A stretch of 54,137 nt of DNA, from NCBI GenBank assembly GCA_000310025.1, contig FN649755.1, positions 2,977,144-3,031,280 on the forward strand, written 5' to 3'. This document shows positions 31,956-41,565 of the stretch, piece after piece; positions within the stretch are counted from its first letter, which is position 1; each line of letters starts with the position of its first letter. Position numbers and translations under genes: made by a program. The notes below the pieces were generated by a model. That model was not told the DNA's origin. It saw only the letters and a program-made list of their open reading frames with translations, and made no database searches. The stretch is from Ectocarpus siliculosus. Its lineage: Eukaryota > Sar > Phaeophyceae > Ectocarpales > Ectocarpaceae.

Positions 31956-32895
31956 TGATTGAAATACAAAAGCCATCACGAGACTCTCTTGTCACTGTCA
32001 CAATTACGGGCTACCCGGCACACAATTCCGTCTCTATTTAGGGAGTTATCAACAGTGTTTTCCTGTTTCCAACAAACGAATCTGTCGAGAGCACTTAGAC
32101 TAACAAACTTGAGCTACTGTATGTACACAGTACGACGTTAAAACGTCAAAGCGCACCGCCGGGTTTATTGCGGGCTGTTGCGTACGGGTCAACAAAGCAT
32201 GAACGACCCGACATGCGCAGCCTAGCTCTCTTGGGCTGATTTTAAGGTCCTACTAGGCTGCAGGATCGCGAGGCTGCACTGCGTTAAACTCCCACATGGT
32301 CTACATCGCGTCAGGAATTGTGGGCCTACTAACACCACCGGCTGTGGATTGCGACGAGGTTGTTGAACCCCGAAAACGTGAGCACAACAGACTCATGTAC
32401 GGCTGAACGGTACTTGTACGTGGTACCCACTAAGCACAAAGAAGGACAGAAGATTGTGTTTCAGCAACAGGTGGCTGATGTGCATGCCGAAAGGTACAGG
32501 CAGGATACACCGCCGCAGCGTCCTGATGGATCTCCAACCCCCCCCTCTTACCGAATCTCCCTTTGTCGTTCCTCTTGAAGATCAGCAGCCACCCTTCGAT
32601 TTGCCGCAAGCATGAGTTCCACGTCCGGCGTCATGTTGACGTGAACAACGGCCGACGCTCTCGCGCTGCTCTACTGGCGAGAGCAACCTCAAAACCTGTA
32701 GCTCTCGACTCTCTCGACGGCCGGGAAAAGTTTCTGGACTGCTTCACGCCGCAAGAACCTTGTTACTTTTGTCATGTATGTTGGGATACAGGCAGGATCG
32801 AGCGGACGGATCGAGAGAGATTGTGCAGTTGACGGGTGCCTGATACAAGTGCGCGGCCCAACCTACAGCAGTACAACCCTGCCGCAAAAAAAAAA

Positions 32896-33164
32896 AAAAG
32901 GAAGGTTTGTTCGAAGAGCAGATAGAATAAACTGGTGTTTATTTTGTAACAGTCGAATTAGAATTTGGCTTCATTTTCTATCGGAAACCCAGGGTCACGG
33001 TGTTTGGATTTATTATTGTTGTCTATAGGTGGGGATGTCATTCCGTGATCGAGTCCACGCAGGGGCTGTAGCAAAGTCGGGTAACGTGTGAGAGCTACAG
33101 CGCGTGAAGCAACGGAAGGACAGCAGCAGCCGCCTAACGCAGTAGCGGCGGCAGTTTAGAAAAT
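32896..33164 (+). repeat. split repeat A1 (left end of element)
   Basis: 269 bp starting in a poly-A run, AAAAGGAAGGTTTGTTCG, and ending GGCGGCAGTTTAGAAAAT. It matches A2 with an offset of 7176 and about one mismatch near the end, so the copies are young. Confidence 0.9.
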
Positions 33165-33224
33165 GGACGGGACGGGACGCGGCGCAAGCATTGGGGAAGC
33201 GACCAGCGCGCGCTCGGGACCCTC

Positions 33225-33233
33225 CATATAAGG
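33225..33233 (+). promoter_or_regulatory. possible TATA box of the recombinase element
   Basis: CATATAAGG lies 60 bp after A1 in a GC-rich context. It would start transcripts near 33255-33265. Position just inside the left end fits an element promoter. It is supported by sequence pattern only. Confidence 0.35.
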
Positions 33234-33931
33234 TGTGTAATCGGGTCCGTGTTCAACATCCGTCGTGTCTGCCGTGTTCCTTCCCGCGTCCCGCTACTCT
33301 TGTGACCTCACCGCTGCGTGCATAGCACGGGGGGGGGGAGGGTGCAGTAAGATAAGCGGCGTACCGCAGTCTCTCTCGCCACGCCGTTCAGATAGGTACC
33401 CTCCCACACATGGGATGTGGTTCATCCCAACCGAGATGTACTATCGCTGAAAAAATATTTCAACGGAGAAAACGCGCTGCTGTACGTGCCACGATAGCAG
33501 CCATCGTACTGCACGGGGTGGGGAAACCTTGCGGCATCGGACATAACCGATCGACCCGCGGCAGTGGGGCACGTGGTGTGTGCTGTCAAGAGTATGCACA
33601 TGGTGCCGGTGCCTTGTTCTCTGTTTCCCGCGGCTCACTCGGGACTACTTGCCCGTACCTGGTCTGTGCCGCGCACAGACGGGTAAATGTAGCCGAATGC
33701 ATCGACGATAATATGCTCACGTAAGCTATCGTCTCCACTGATGGCATTGACAAGTCCCACGGAATACAAAGCGGCCGCATGCGTAATTGGAAAGTGCATA
33801 CAACAGCATTCACGGGAACGGATGAACAGAAGCAGAAACCGTGTTGTTGGCGAGTGGAAGTTAACCGATCTCAACGCAATAAAAAAAATAATAATAATAA
33901 AAAAAAAAAAAACGAAAGTCGAAAACGTATC

Positions 33932-35075
33932 AGCACGGGACGCGCCAACGAGTGGAAATACCTGCGCTGTTGACGAGTAGAGTTAACCGCATTGTGTTGC
34001 ATGTGTGCTGTAAGCCTTAGCACGGGACGCGCCAACGAGTGGAAGCACCCGCGCTGTTGGCGAGTAGAGTTCACCAAATTCAACGCATCGGAAGGAAAAG
34101 GACCACAAATAATGTATCAGTACGGGACGCGCCAATGAGTGGAAGCACCCGTGCTGCATATGTGATGTCAGCCTCAGCACGGGACGCGCCAATGAGTGGA
34201 AGCACTCGTGCTGTTGGCGAGTAGAGTTAATCGATCTCACCGAAAAACAAAACAAAAGCCGTACACGTTTCAGCACGGGACGCGCCAATGAGTGGAAGCA
34301 CCCGTGCTGTTGGCGGGTAGAGTTAACCGCAACGTGTTGCATGTGTGCTGTCAGCCTCAGCACGGGACGCGCCAACGAGTGGAAGCACCCGCGCTGTTGG
34401 CGAGTAGAGTTAACCGCATTGTGTTGCATGTGTGCTGTCAGCCTTAGCACGGGACGCGCCAACGAGTGGAAGCACCCGCGCTGTTGGCGAGTAGAGTTCA
34501 CCGAATTCAACGCATCGGAAGGAAAAAGACCACAAATAATGTATCAGTACGGGACGCGCCAATGAGTGGAAGCACCCGTGCTGCATATGTGATGTCAGCC
34601 TCAGCACGGGACGCGCCAATGAGTGGAAGCACTCGTGCTGTTGGCGAGTAGAGTTAATCGATCTCACCGGAAAAACAAAAGCCGTACACGTATCAGCACG
34701 GGACGCGCCAATGAGTGGAAGCACCCAGGCTGCATATGTGTTGTCAGTTTCAGCAACGGACGCGCCAATGAGTGGAAGCACCCGCGCTGTTGGCAAGTGG
34801 AGTTCACCGTATCCAACGCATCGATAAAAACAACAAACACGTATCAGCACGGGACGCGCCAATGAGCGGAAGCACCCGTGTCGCTGCGAACTGGGGTTCC
34901 CCGAATCCAAGGTTTAAAAAAATAAAAATCCACCGTTAGTGCTATGAAGAAAAAAAAAAAAAAACACGTCCAAAGTATGTCATCTGCGCACTCTCCATAT
35001 TGTGAAGTCGCCTGGGCGTCAGCACGGGACGCGCCAATGAGTGAAGCACGCGTGCGGTAGGCGTCTGGTATTACC
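33932..35075 (+). repeat. 13-copy hairpin minisatellite with higher-order period of 427 bp
   Basis: AGCACGGGACGCGCCAATGA, followed by GTGGAAGCACCCGTGCT, recurs at 33932, 34019, 34119, 34176, 34272, 34359, 34446, 34546, 34603, 34694, 34752, 34846 and 35021. The best units have 8-bp inverted ends (AGCACGGG / CCCGTGCT) around a 20-bp core with CGCGCCAAT. Spacings of 87, 100, 57 and 91-96 repeat in order, so 34019-34445 and 34446-34870 are higher-order copies. Linkers such as GAGTAGAGTTAACCG and GCATATGTGATGTCAGCCTC are also repeated. The minus-strand open frames (GCFHSLARPVL repeats) are broken by the 100-bp spacing and are not taken as a gene. Confidence 0.9.
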
Positions 35076-37690
35076 GTATTGGATAAATAGTAGAGACGGA
35101 TACTAACCCTTGCGTGACTGGGTTAATTTGATTTTTTGTGTTCATTTTCCCACAACTGGCTCTCTGCCGTCAAAGATCTTCCAAGCATGCGTGTACACCC
35201 ATAAATCACGGTGGCAAGGATGGTGCAGCAGTGGGTCCATGTGTGGGGCTCACAGGGATGGGGACGCGGTATATGTAAAAGGGTGACGAACAGGAGTACA
35301 GTAGTACTACTGCTGTACAGCAGTAGCAGTTTTGCGGAAAGAATTAGACTGTACAGCAGCAGTAGTTCCTGAGCAGGTGTGCATGCCTGTCTCCGACAGC
35401 AACCGTCCGCACACAGGATGTACCTGTGCAAGCAATATCTGTTGGCACACCTTTTCCACCTCATCCTTGGACAGAGCATAGGGCAAGCGCATATATATGC
35501 TAGCGGCGCTAGATGCGAAGACGCGGACGGAAGACCGCCTCACAGAAGCGCCAGATCGACGGAGAAAAAAAACGGCCCGCTCACCAGAGAATCGAGAGCA
35601 TCACCCGCTATCGCAAAAAATGCATAAAAATCGTGATAAATTTTACTACTCTGTACTACAAATAGAGAGCTGTGATCGGAGCTGTGATCGGAGCTGTAGT
35701 CCCGAAAACCCTTGTCTTGGAGCTGTAGTCCCGAAAACCCTCGTCTTTGAGCGAACTTTTGCACACAGCAGACGAACCACCCTTCACTCCCAATACTGGG
35801 AACCACACGCACCGCAACCACAACAACATCAAGCACCGAGGCCGTACGTTAGCATCGGCTCCGGTGCGCGTTTTCTCTGCTCTCCCCCGCGGATGCGGCA
35901 CCGGGTTGAGCAGATGTTCAGGGGCTGTATGTACCCTCCGATGGTATTGTGCGTTTGAGTCTGAAGACTACAGCAGTATCGGTAGGCAGTAGATTGGATC
36001 TGGCAAGGATATCTGCCTCACGTCATAGAGATGAGGCATGGGTGAATAGTGCTGTGCTATGTGAGTCCTGTGCGCCTTGCTGATAAGCGTGCTTTTGGGG
36101 TGGGCTGCCTGTGTCTCCCTGCTGGTCTCTATCTATGTAGTTGTTTGCTCTTAGCCGAGGCACAACGGCGATCTTTCGGCACGCAAAGTGATCGGCGGTG
36201 AGGACGGAGCTGAATCGGCCTGTACTCACGTAAGGGTTAAAGGCCACTTAAGCTACCCCTGGTGCCAAGAGTTCGCTCTGTGGCAATACAACGAGTTACG
36301 ATGATATTTAAATATCGAACGATAGCTAACATTACCATCTATCCCGTAACAAAAAAAAAAAAAAAGAAGAAAAATCGTTATAAGTGACAAGGTACAGCGG
36401 TAGCCGTTTGCCCAAGTTGAAGATGGAATATTGAGGGAAAACACGGCCCGGAGGGTATTAACGGCTACCTTGAATACTAGTGATTGCGCTCGTTCTACTG
36501 CTTCCCAGAACTTCTCCTTTGGCACAAACAATGATGATGGTACTAATAGCGAGCGTTTAGAATTAAAAAAAAAAATGCTTACCCGGGGACAAAAACGAAG
36601 AATCCCCTGGTTTTCGTTTGACTGTTTATAGAAAAAAATACGAAGGAGGAAGCAACAGCATTAACAATGCCACGCGACGGGAGGTAGCTTTACCCACCAT
36701 CTGTCTCGTACAAGGTTAGATGCCATGGGGTATCGTGAGTGTGGAGAAAAAAGGTTGCAACTGCCCTCTCCCGCACGGAACAGCCCGGAAAAGCCGCGCA
36801 GCCCTGTTCTGATCGTCAGTCCGTTCACCGCTTGTCACGATCGGCATTTCTCCTCGAGCACCCAACGAGCCGGCCCGTTTATGGCGTGCCGGCGAGCAGA
36901 GCCTTCTGGCTACAAATAATGGCCATGGTCTCGGTGGTAGGGTGCCGATAGCCCCTCTATGAGCAGTGTGCAGCAGGCCGTGTCGTGCACTTGCTTTGCA
37001 GCGGCCTCGCGGCAAACTCCTTGAACTCCTTGCCTCTTTGATGTTGATCTTGATAGAAAAAGTCCCTTGGGACTTCTTCCCAGACAGAGGAACTTCTAAA
37101 AATCAAAGGGCGTCATCAGGAGGTAGCAGATATTCGACCAATCAGATCTCGATTTTGATTTTCGATTTTGATTTCGGCACTTCGTTAACACGCACTTAGC
37201 GGCTGGAAAATAAATAAATCGAGAAAGGCTGGGATATCGTACGCCACCTTGGCGCCGAACGCTATAGAGGGCTCAGTTTTTATCCAGCTGGAGCAAACTT
37301 GCGCTTAAACGATCGGCATGGTCCATGACAAAAAAAAAAAAGGCATTCCCCGATATTGTTGGCAAGATATGAATTTTTAAGCCAGGTGGTCGCTAACACT
37401 CGGGTGGCCTTTAATACCCGCCTCTACTCAACACCTCCAAAACACGTGCCGAGGAATATTCGGGGTTGTCGAGACATGGGACCCCCATTGACCGTAGCGT
37501 AAGCAGCAACAATCACTCCACTCAATCTACAGGCGTCGGGAACGAACCAACGCAAGCTCGCGATATAACAACGCGTCGTTCTGGGCCCGACGCAGAGCCT
37601 CGTCAGATATTTCCGCCGAAGATAGGAACTTGTAGAGCACTCTAACTGCAGATCCAGGCGCGCGATCGACCACGCTCACGATGAAGAGGA
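35076..37690. other. interior of the recombinase element without recognisable genes
   Basis: This is where an autonomous DIRS/Ngaro element would carry Gag and reverse transcriptase/RNase H, but no such motif was seen on either strand. Minus-strand open frames at 35307-35543 (YALSKDEVEKVCQQILLAQV) and 36253-36531 (FVPKEKFWEAVERAQSLVFK) look somewhat protein-like and may be captured host exons or debris. Confidence 0.4.
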
Positions 37691-37696
37691 AAACAA

Positions 37697-38160
37697 GTGT
37701 TCCCGCAACGCCGCCCTGACGTTCGCCCGCCGCCTGCCGCCGGTTCGCTGCTTATACGACTCCAACCGCGACCAGATGCCGACACGGGCCTCCACGCGGA
37801 GCGCCAGGGCTGCGGCCGGGCAAGCAGGGCGAGGTCGGGCGGCGACACCCTCGACACCACGCACGAGGTCTACCGCGCGATCGGTGGCGATCTCGACGGC
37901 TCGCCCCTCGACGCGGAGCGGGTCACGTACTCCCGCGAGGCGTCGAGCGGTATCCTCGTCGCGAGGGACAGGGACAGGCACCCGCGGCGACCCCCCCCCG
38001 CTGACGAGACTGAGCTCGCTCCTCTCCGCGGGCTGGTGGACGGCCTGAGGGAGGAGCTGCAACGGGGGCGGGACGAGGCTGGCGGCGATCGCCAGTAGCT
38101 TCAAGCATCGATCGACGACCTGATCGCCGCCCAAGCAGCAGGACCTGGCCTTTAGGGGGA
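37697..38160 (+). pseudogene. 5' in-frame extension of the recombinase ORF, broken by two TAG codons
   Basis: The frame of the recombinase is open upstream from 37697 and reads as an Arg-rich then amphipathic segment (LAPLRGLVDGLREELQRGRD, then TAG at 38096, LQASIDDLIAAQAAGPGL, TAG at 38153). The heptad-like pattern continues across the first stop, suggesting one former protein with a helical N-terminal region. Codon composition is very GC-rich, as in the recombinase N-terminus. Either the product now starts at the ATG at 38261, or the extension is decayed. Confidence 0.5.
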
Positions 38161-38260
38161 GGTGCAACTGGTGGGCACAACCGCCCCACCACCGGCATCT
38201 CGGGCCCCCGCTGTACCCAGCGCCGAGGCTGCTAAGGCTGCGGCAAAGGATAGGGCGCGG

Positions 38261-39757
38261 ATGCAGGGGGACCTCCGCCGGTTAAAAGCATGGCTCATCC
38301 TCGGACGGCCTCCGGCAGTTGCAAAACTGTCGGAGCCGAAGTGGCAATCCTTGCCTCGCAAAGGCGTTCTGGTGTCAGAGAAAGTGGCTGCATCGCTCGA
38401 CACGCTCTCAAACTTCCGGGTCGAAGACCGTGGTCGCAACGTTGGCCACGGCAACGGGGCAGGGGGTGCGGAGGAGAGGCGCGCGCCGCTGGCGAGGGCG
38501 GCGCGAGGCCCACAGCCGCTGATTTCTTCACCCACGGAAAAGACAAATAGAGGTGCGGGCTCTCCCGCGTGGCGGGGGGGGCCTACCTCGGTTGGCAGCG
38601 CACATGCGGCCAAATCGAACGGCAGCACGCCGGTCTACACGAGGTTGGCCCAGGTCAATCAGCAGGTTCAGGACCTGGGACAGGCAGGACAGGACTCTGT
38701 TACCGACGTCTTGGCATCCAGCTCGTCGAGCACTCAGTTGTCTAGAAGGACTTGCACGCCAGGCTTCAACTCTTGGTGCACGTTTCGGAGGCTGACGGGG
38801 AAGCCCAAGTTTCTAGGGCAACGTGCCAGGGGCCTTCATGTGTGGGAGTTGATAGACTTCGTAGCCTGGTGTTTCGAGTCTGAGGGTAACCTAGCGAGTA
38901 CAATATCCGGAAAACTCACGGCTGTGCAACATTTTCATACTTGTAGGCTGGAAGCTTCGGTCGAGCTAGACTTGTCGTCTCCGATGTTGAAATGTGCGCT
39001 AAGGGGGATGGCGAGGAACCACGTGGCTATGGGGACGGTACGCCGTGTGCGCCTGCCTGTGTTATGGCGTATGCCGCTGGACGGGGAAAGCGCAAGGCAG
39101 AACTGGGGGGAAGGGGGCAGAGTGATGTGGCTGTGTCTGTGCCTGTCCTATCTCTTCATCACACGGTCTGATGAGGTGTTTGCGAATGACGCGGGCAGGG
39201 TGCATGAGGCACACCGTCTTACGAGGGTGGACAAATCATTGTTTGCCGACGGGACGCAACTAGACTTTAGTCACTGTCGTAGAGCAGACCGTGTCGAAAT
39301 GAGGTTTAGAGGGCACAAGGCCGATCAAGAGCAGAAAGGCAACATACGGGTTCGTACGCGAGACGAAGTCACCGGACCGCAGTCAGGTGTGAGAGCACGC
39401 GGCGGCGCGGTGGCTCTTGTGGTGGAGCTATTGTCGTGTCATGCGACGTTGCCTGACTCCGCTCCGTTGGCTCCGTACCGTAGTGGAAGAGCAGTGAGAG
39501 TAGTGAAGTATAGTGCTGCCCTCCGCGCAGTAAGAGAAGTGGTAGCGAAGTCGGGGCGTAACCCCCAGGAGTACGCGTTGCACTCGTTGCGAATTGGAGA
39601 CGCGACGGCTCTTGCATCGGGCGGAGACATCGCAGAACGAGTGATTCAGAGAGAAGGGAAGTGGAGGTCGAATGCCTACAAGCCGTATGCGCCAAACAAT
39701 GTAGAGGATTCGCGGCGAGTGTCACGGAACTTACAGACGGCAGCAGGATTGTATTGA
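38261..39757 (+). CDS. tyrosine recombinase of DIRS/Ngaro type
   Basis: 498 codons from the first ATG after the upstream TAG. Such enzymes cut and rejoin DNA through a covalent 3'-phosphotyrosine bond, and in DIRS elements they integrate a circular DNA. The N-terminal 150 residues are variable. A core-binding-like domain follows (STQLSRRTCTPGFNSWCTFR, about residues 160-260). In the catalytic domain I see R302 (YLFITRSDE), K353 (RFRGHKADQEQKG), H441-x-x-R444 (HSLRIGDATALASGG), W468 where His or Trp is usual, and Y473 (GKWRSNAYKPY). All key residues are present and the frame is intact, so the enzyme could be active. It ends 78 bp before repeat B1. Distant alternatives are Crypton or phage-type recombinases, but the flanking split repeats favour DIRS/Ngaro. 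Confidence 0.88.
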   Translation: MQGDLRRLKAWLILGRPPAVAKLSEPKWQSLPRKGVLVSEKVAASLDTLSNFRVEDRGRNVGHGNGAGGAEERRAPLARAARGPQPLISSPTEKTNRGAGSPAWRGGPTSVGSAHAAKSNGSTPVYTRLAQVNQQVQDLGQAGQDSVTDVLASSSSSTQLSRRTCTPGFNSWCTFRRLTGKPKFLGQRARGLHVWELIDFVAWCFESEGNLASTISGKLTAVQHFHTCRLEASVELDLSSPMLKCALRGMARNHVAMGTVRRVRLPVLWRMPLDGESARQNWGEGGRVMWLCLCLSYLFITRSDEVFANDAGRVHEAHRLTRVDKSLFADGTQLDFSHCRRADRVEMRFRGHKADQEQKGNIRVRTRDEVTGPQSGVRARGGAVALVVELLSCHATLPDSAPLAPYRSGRAVRVVKYSAALRAVREVVAKSGRNPQEYALHSLRIGDATALASGGDIAERVIQREGKWRSNAYKPYAPNNVEDSRRVSRNLQTAAGLY

Positions 39758-39835
39758 GACAGCCGGGGGAGGGGACCGTATGAGGGAACGCATAGTTGAG
39801 TTATTCGGTAGTCGTCCAGAAACTGACCTCGATGT

Positions 39836-40074
39836 GGGTGTTGTAGAATGGTGTGTACCATTTGAGGACTTGGTCAGTTTTGGGACTCCTGCGGTTGCAG
39901 TCGTAGTCCCCCGGCTAGTATTTATGGGGAGAGAGATGGATTTGTAACAGTTGACGCCGGCCTTCGCAGCTAACGCGGCCGGAGAGACGATGAGCGTTTC
40001 GTGCGTCTCTCTCCCCAACACGTAGCCTAGAAACCGAAGAAATAATGAAGCAATTCGAAAGAAAACAAAATAAA
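39836..40074 (+). repeat. split repeat B1
   Basis: 239 bp starting GGGTGTTGTAGAATGG and ending AAAACAAAATAAA. It looks identical by eye to B2, offset 571. It includes a short inverted pair, GCGGCCGG near 39980. It abuts A2 with three shared A residues. Confidence 0.9.
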
Positions 40075-40340
40075 AGGAAGGTTTGTTCGAAGAGCAGATA
40101 GAATAAACTGGTGTTTATTTTGTAACAGTCGAATTAGAATTTGGCTTCATTTTCTATCGGAAACCCAGGGTCACGGTGTTTGGATTTATTATTGTTGTCT
40201 ATAGGTGGGGATGTCATTCCGTGATCGAGTCCACGCAGGGGCTGTAGCAAAGTCGGGTAACGTGTGAGAGCTACAGCGCGTGAAGCAACGGAAGGACAGC
40301 AGCAGCCGCCTAACGCAGTAGCGGCGGCAGTTTAGGAAAT
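40072..40340 (+). repeat. split repeat A2
   Basis: 269 bp, near-identical to A1. Its junction with B1 mirrors the expected circular-intermediate junction. A 66-bp unique piece (40341-40406) separates it from B2, where the textbook arrangement has none; part of that piece (GAGTATTCGGTA) resembles sequence upstream of B1 (39799). Confidence 0.9.
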
Positions 40341-40406
40341 CCCGCCCTCCCATCCCTTTTCTTTCGAAGGTGGGGGCATAAGTTCGGGAGTATTCGGTAT
40401 CTAGTC

Positions 40407-40645
40407 GGGTGTTGTAGAATGGTGTGTACCATTTGAGGACTTGGTCAGTTTTGGGACTCCTGCGGTTGCAGTCGTAGTCCCCCGGCTAGTATTTATGGGG
40501 AGAGAGATGGATTTGTAACAGTTGACGCCGGCCTTCGCAGCTAACGCGGCCGGAGAGACGATGAGCGTTTCGTGCGTCTCTCTCCCCAACACGTAGCCTA
40601 GAAACCGAAGAAATAATGAAGCAATTCGAAAGAAAACAAAATAAA
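40407..40645 (+). repeat. split repeat B2 (right end of element)
   Basis: Partner of B1. The element ends at ATAAA, followed by unrelated CGGGAAACTC. Confidence 0.9.
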
Positions 40646-40904
40646 CGGGAAACTCTCCGCATCTTCAGTCTCACCGCATAAAGTCATCGCAGCAGCGCAG
40701 CAGCGCAGCAGCGCAGCTGGAGCAACGGAGCAGCCGACTCTCTCCGTCCCCCCCCCCCTTCCCCCCTCCCTTCCTCTCTCGCTTTGTCTGCACGCGTCAT
40801 AGATGCCGGAACGGAGTTTGTACACGCGGGAAAATGTTGCGAGTAACAACGTGAGATCGCGTTGCAGATGGTGCCTACATGATTGCCGTTGGAGCACTAC
40901 TTGC

Positions 40905-40956
40905 ATGGAAGATGACAATATAGAGCGAAGCTTCGCTATATATTGTCATCTTCCAT
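40905..40956. repeat. near-perfect 52-bp palindrome with no loop
   Basis: Two 26-bp arms meet at AAGCTT (40928-40933), with one mismatch. Outside it are TTGGAGCAC direct repeats (about 40889 and 40959) and an outer inverted pair, ATGATTGCC (about 40879) / GGCAATCAT (about 40980). No gene overlaps. Confidence 0.9.
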
Positions 40957-40999
40957 AGTTGGAGCACGATGGTCTGTGGGCAATCATTGTGATAGTGGC

Positions 41000-41113
41000 A
41001 GAGGCGGCGGCGGCGGCGGCGGTGGTGGTGGCTAGGCATGTACCGATGACGGTCTCAACCGAGCTTGGCTGAGAGGTAAACCCTGCGGCAAACATTGTTA
41101 CAGCAGTACAATA
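41000..41113 (+). repeat. 115-bp direct repeat flanking MITE B copy 2 (left copy)
   Basis: GGCGGTGGTGGTGGCTAGGC, ACCGATGACGGTCTCAA, CGAGCTTGGCT and CATTGTTACAGCAGT recur at about 41463-41560. The pair brackets the element at 41130-41332. Confidence 0.75.
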
Positions 41114-41129
41114 TGCATACCGCCGTAAA

Positions 41130-41332
41130 TGACAAAAGATAACACCCCCCCCTGAACCGATTTTCAAATCTCGATTTCTCAACAACAGAAAGAGCCTCAG
41201 CGCCGAGAATGGTGGCGTTGAAGCTGTCTCGTCCAGACCTTTCCGAAAATGTATTGTTTCATGTATGCATCCTCTTCGTCATGGCATAATCGATCTTTGA
41301 AAATCCGTCCAGGGGGTGTGTTATTTTGTGTC
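41130..41332. mobile_element. MITE-like family B, copy 2
   Basis: The ends TGACAAAAGATAACACCCCC and GGGGGTGTGTTATTTTGTGTC are inverted copies and continue into TGAACCGATTTTCAAATCTC / GATCTTTGAAAATCCGTCC. The interior (AGCCTCAGCGCC, TGTATGCATCCTCTTCGTC) matches the reverse complement of copy 1. Length is about 203 bp. Confidence 0.8.
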
Positions 41333-41462
41333 GGTATTCATTGCTGGGCGGGAGTTCGCCAAAGATGGGACTTCGCCAAAGACGGGAGTTCGTCACGCGC
41401 TAGCGGGAAGGGTGGCTGCTGCGGCGGCTGGGACAGCGGCAGTGATAGCGGCAAGGGCAGCG

Positions 41463-41565
41463 GCGGCGGCGGTGGTGGTGGCTAGGCATACCGATGACGG
41501 TCTCAATCGAGCTTTGGCTAAGGTAAACCCTGCAGCAAACATTGTTACAGCAGTCAATATACTTC
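41463..41565 (+). repeat. 115-bp direct repeat flanking MITE B copy 2 (right copy)
   Basis: See the left copy at 41000-41113. It is preceded by a GC-rich GGCAGCGGC triplet stretch (41410-41470). Confidence 0.75.

Larger units (their letters stand above)
32896..40645 (+). mobile_element. tyrosine-recombinase element with DIRS/Ngaro-like split direct repeats
   Basis: Four repeat blocks are laid out A1 (32896-33164), interior, B1 (39836-40074), A2 (40072-40340), B2 (40407-40645). A1/A2 and B1/B2 are nearly identical by eye. The B1/A2 junction ATAAAAGGAAGG is what results from joining the element's right end (ATAAA) to its left end (AAAAGGAAGG), with AAA shared. This is the split direct repeat structure known for PAT/Ngaro-type DIRS elements. 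No target duplication flanks it, as expected for tyrosine-recombinase integration. The single recognisable protein is the recombinase at 38261-39757. I find no reverse transcriptase or RNase H, so the element is non-autonomous or of a different type. Confidence 0.8.

Noticed and set aside
33983-34910. Minus-strand repetitive proteins (GCFHSLARPVL units)
   Set aside because: They arise from the hairpin minisatellite. Units of 100 and 91 bp break the frame, and the plus strand is similarly open in pieces.
33932-35075. CRISPR-like array of repeats with regular spacing
   Set aside because: The spacers themselves are repeated and vary from 57 to 175 bp between units, the context is eukaryotic, and no cas genes are present.
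5062-38155. Reassignment of TAG to an amino acid in this genome
   Set aside because: Only three cases, in one doubtful gene and one mobile element. The copia RNase H frame ends at a TAG (19793-19795) in a sensible place, and the anion-channel gene also ends in TAG.
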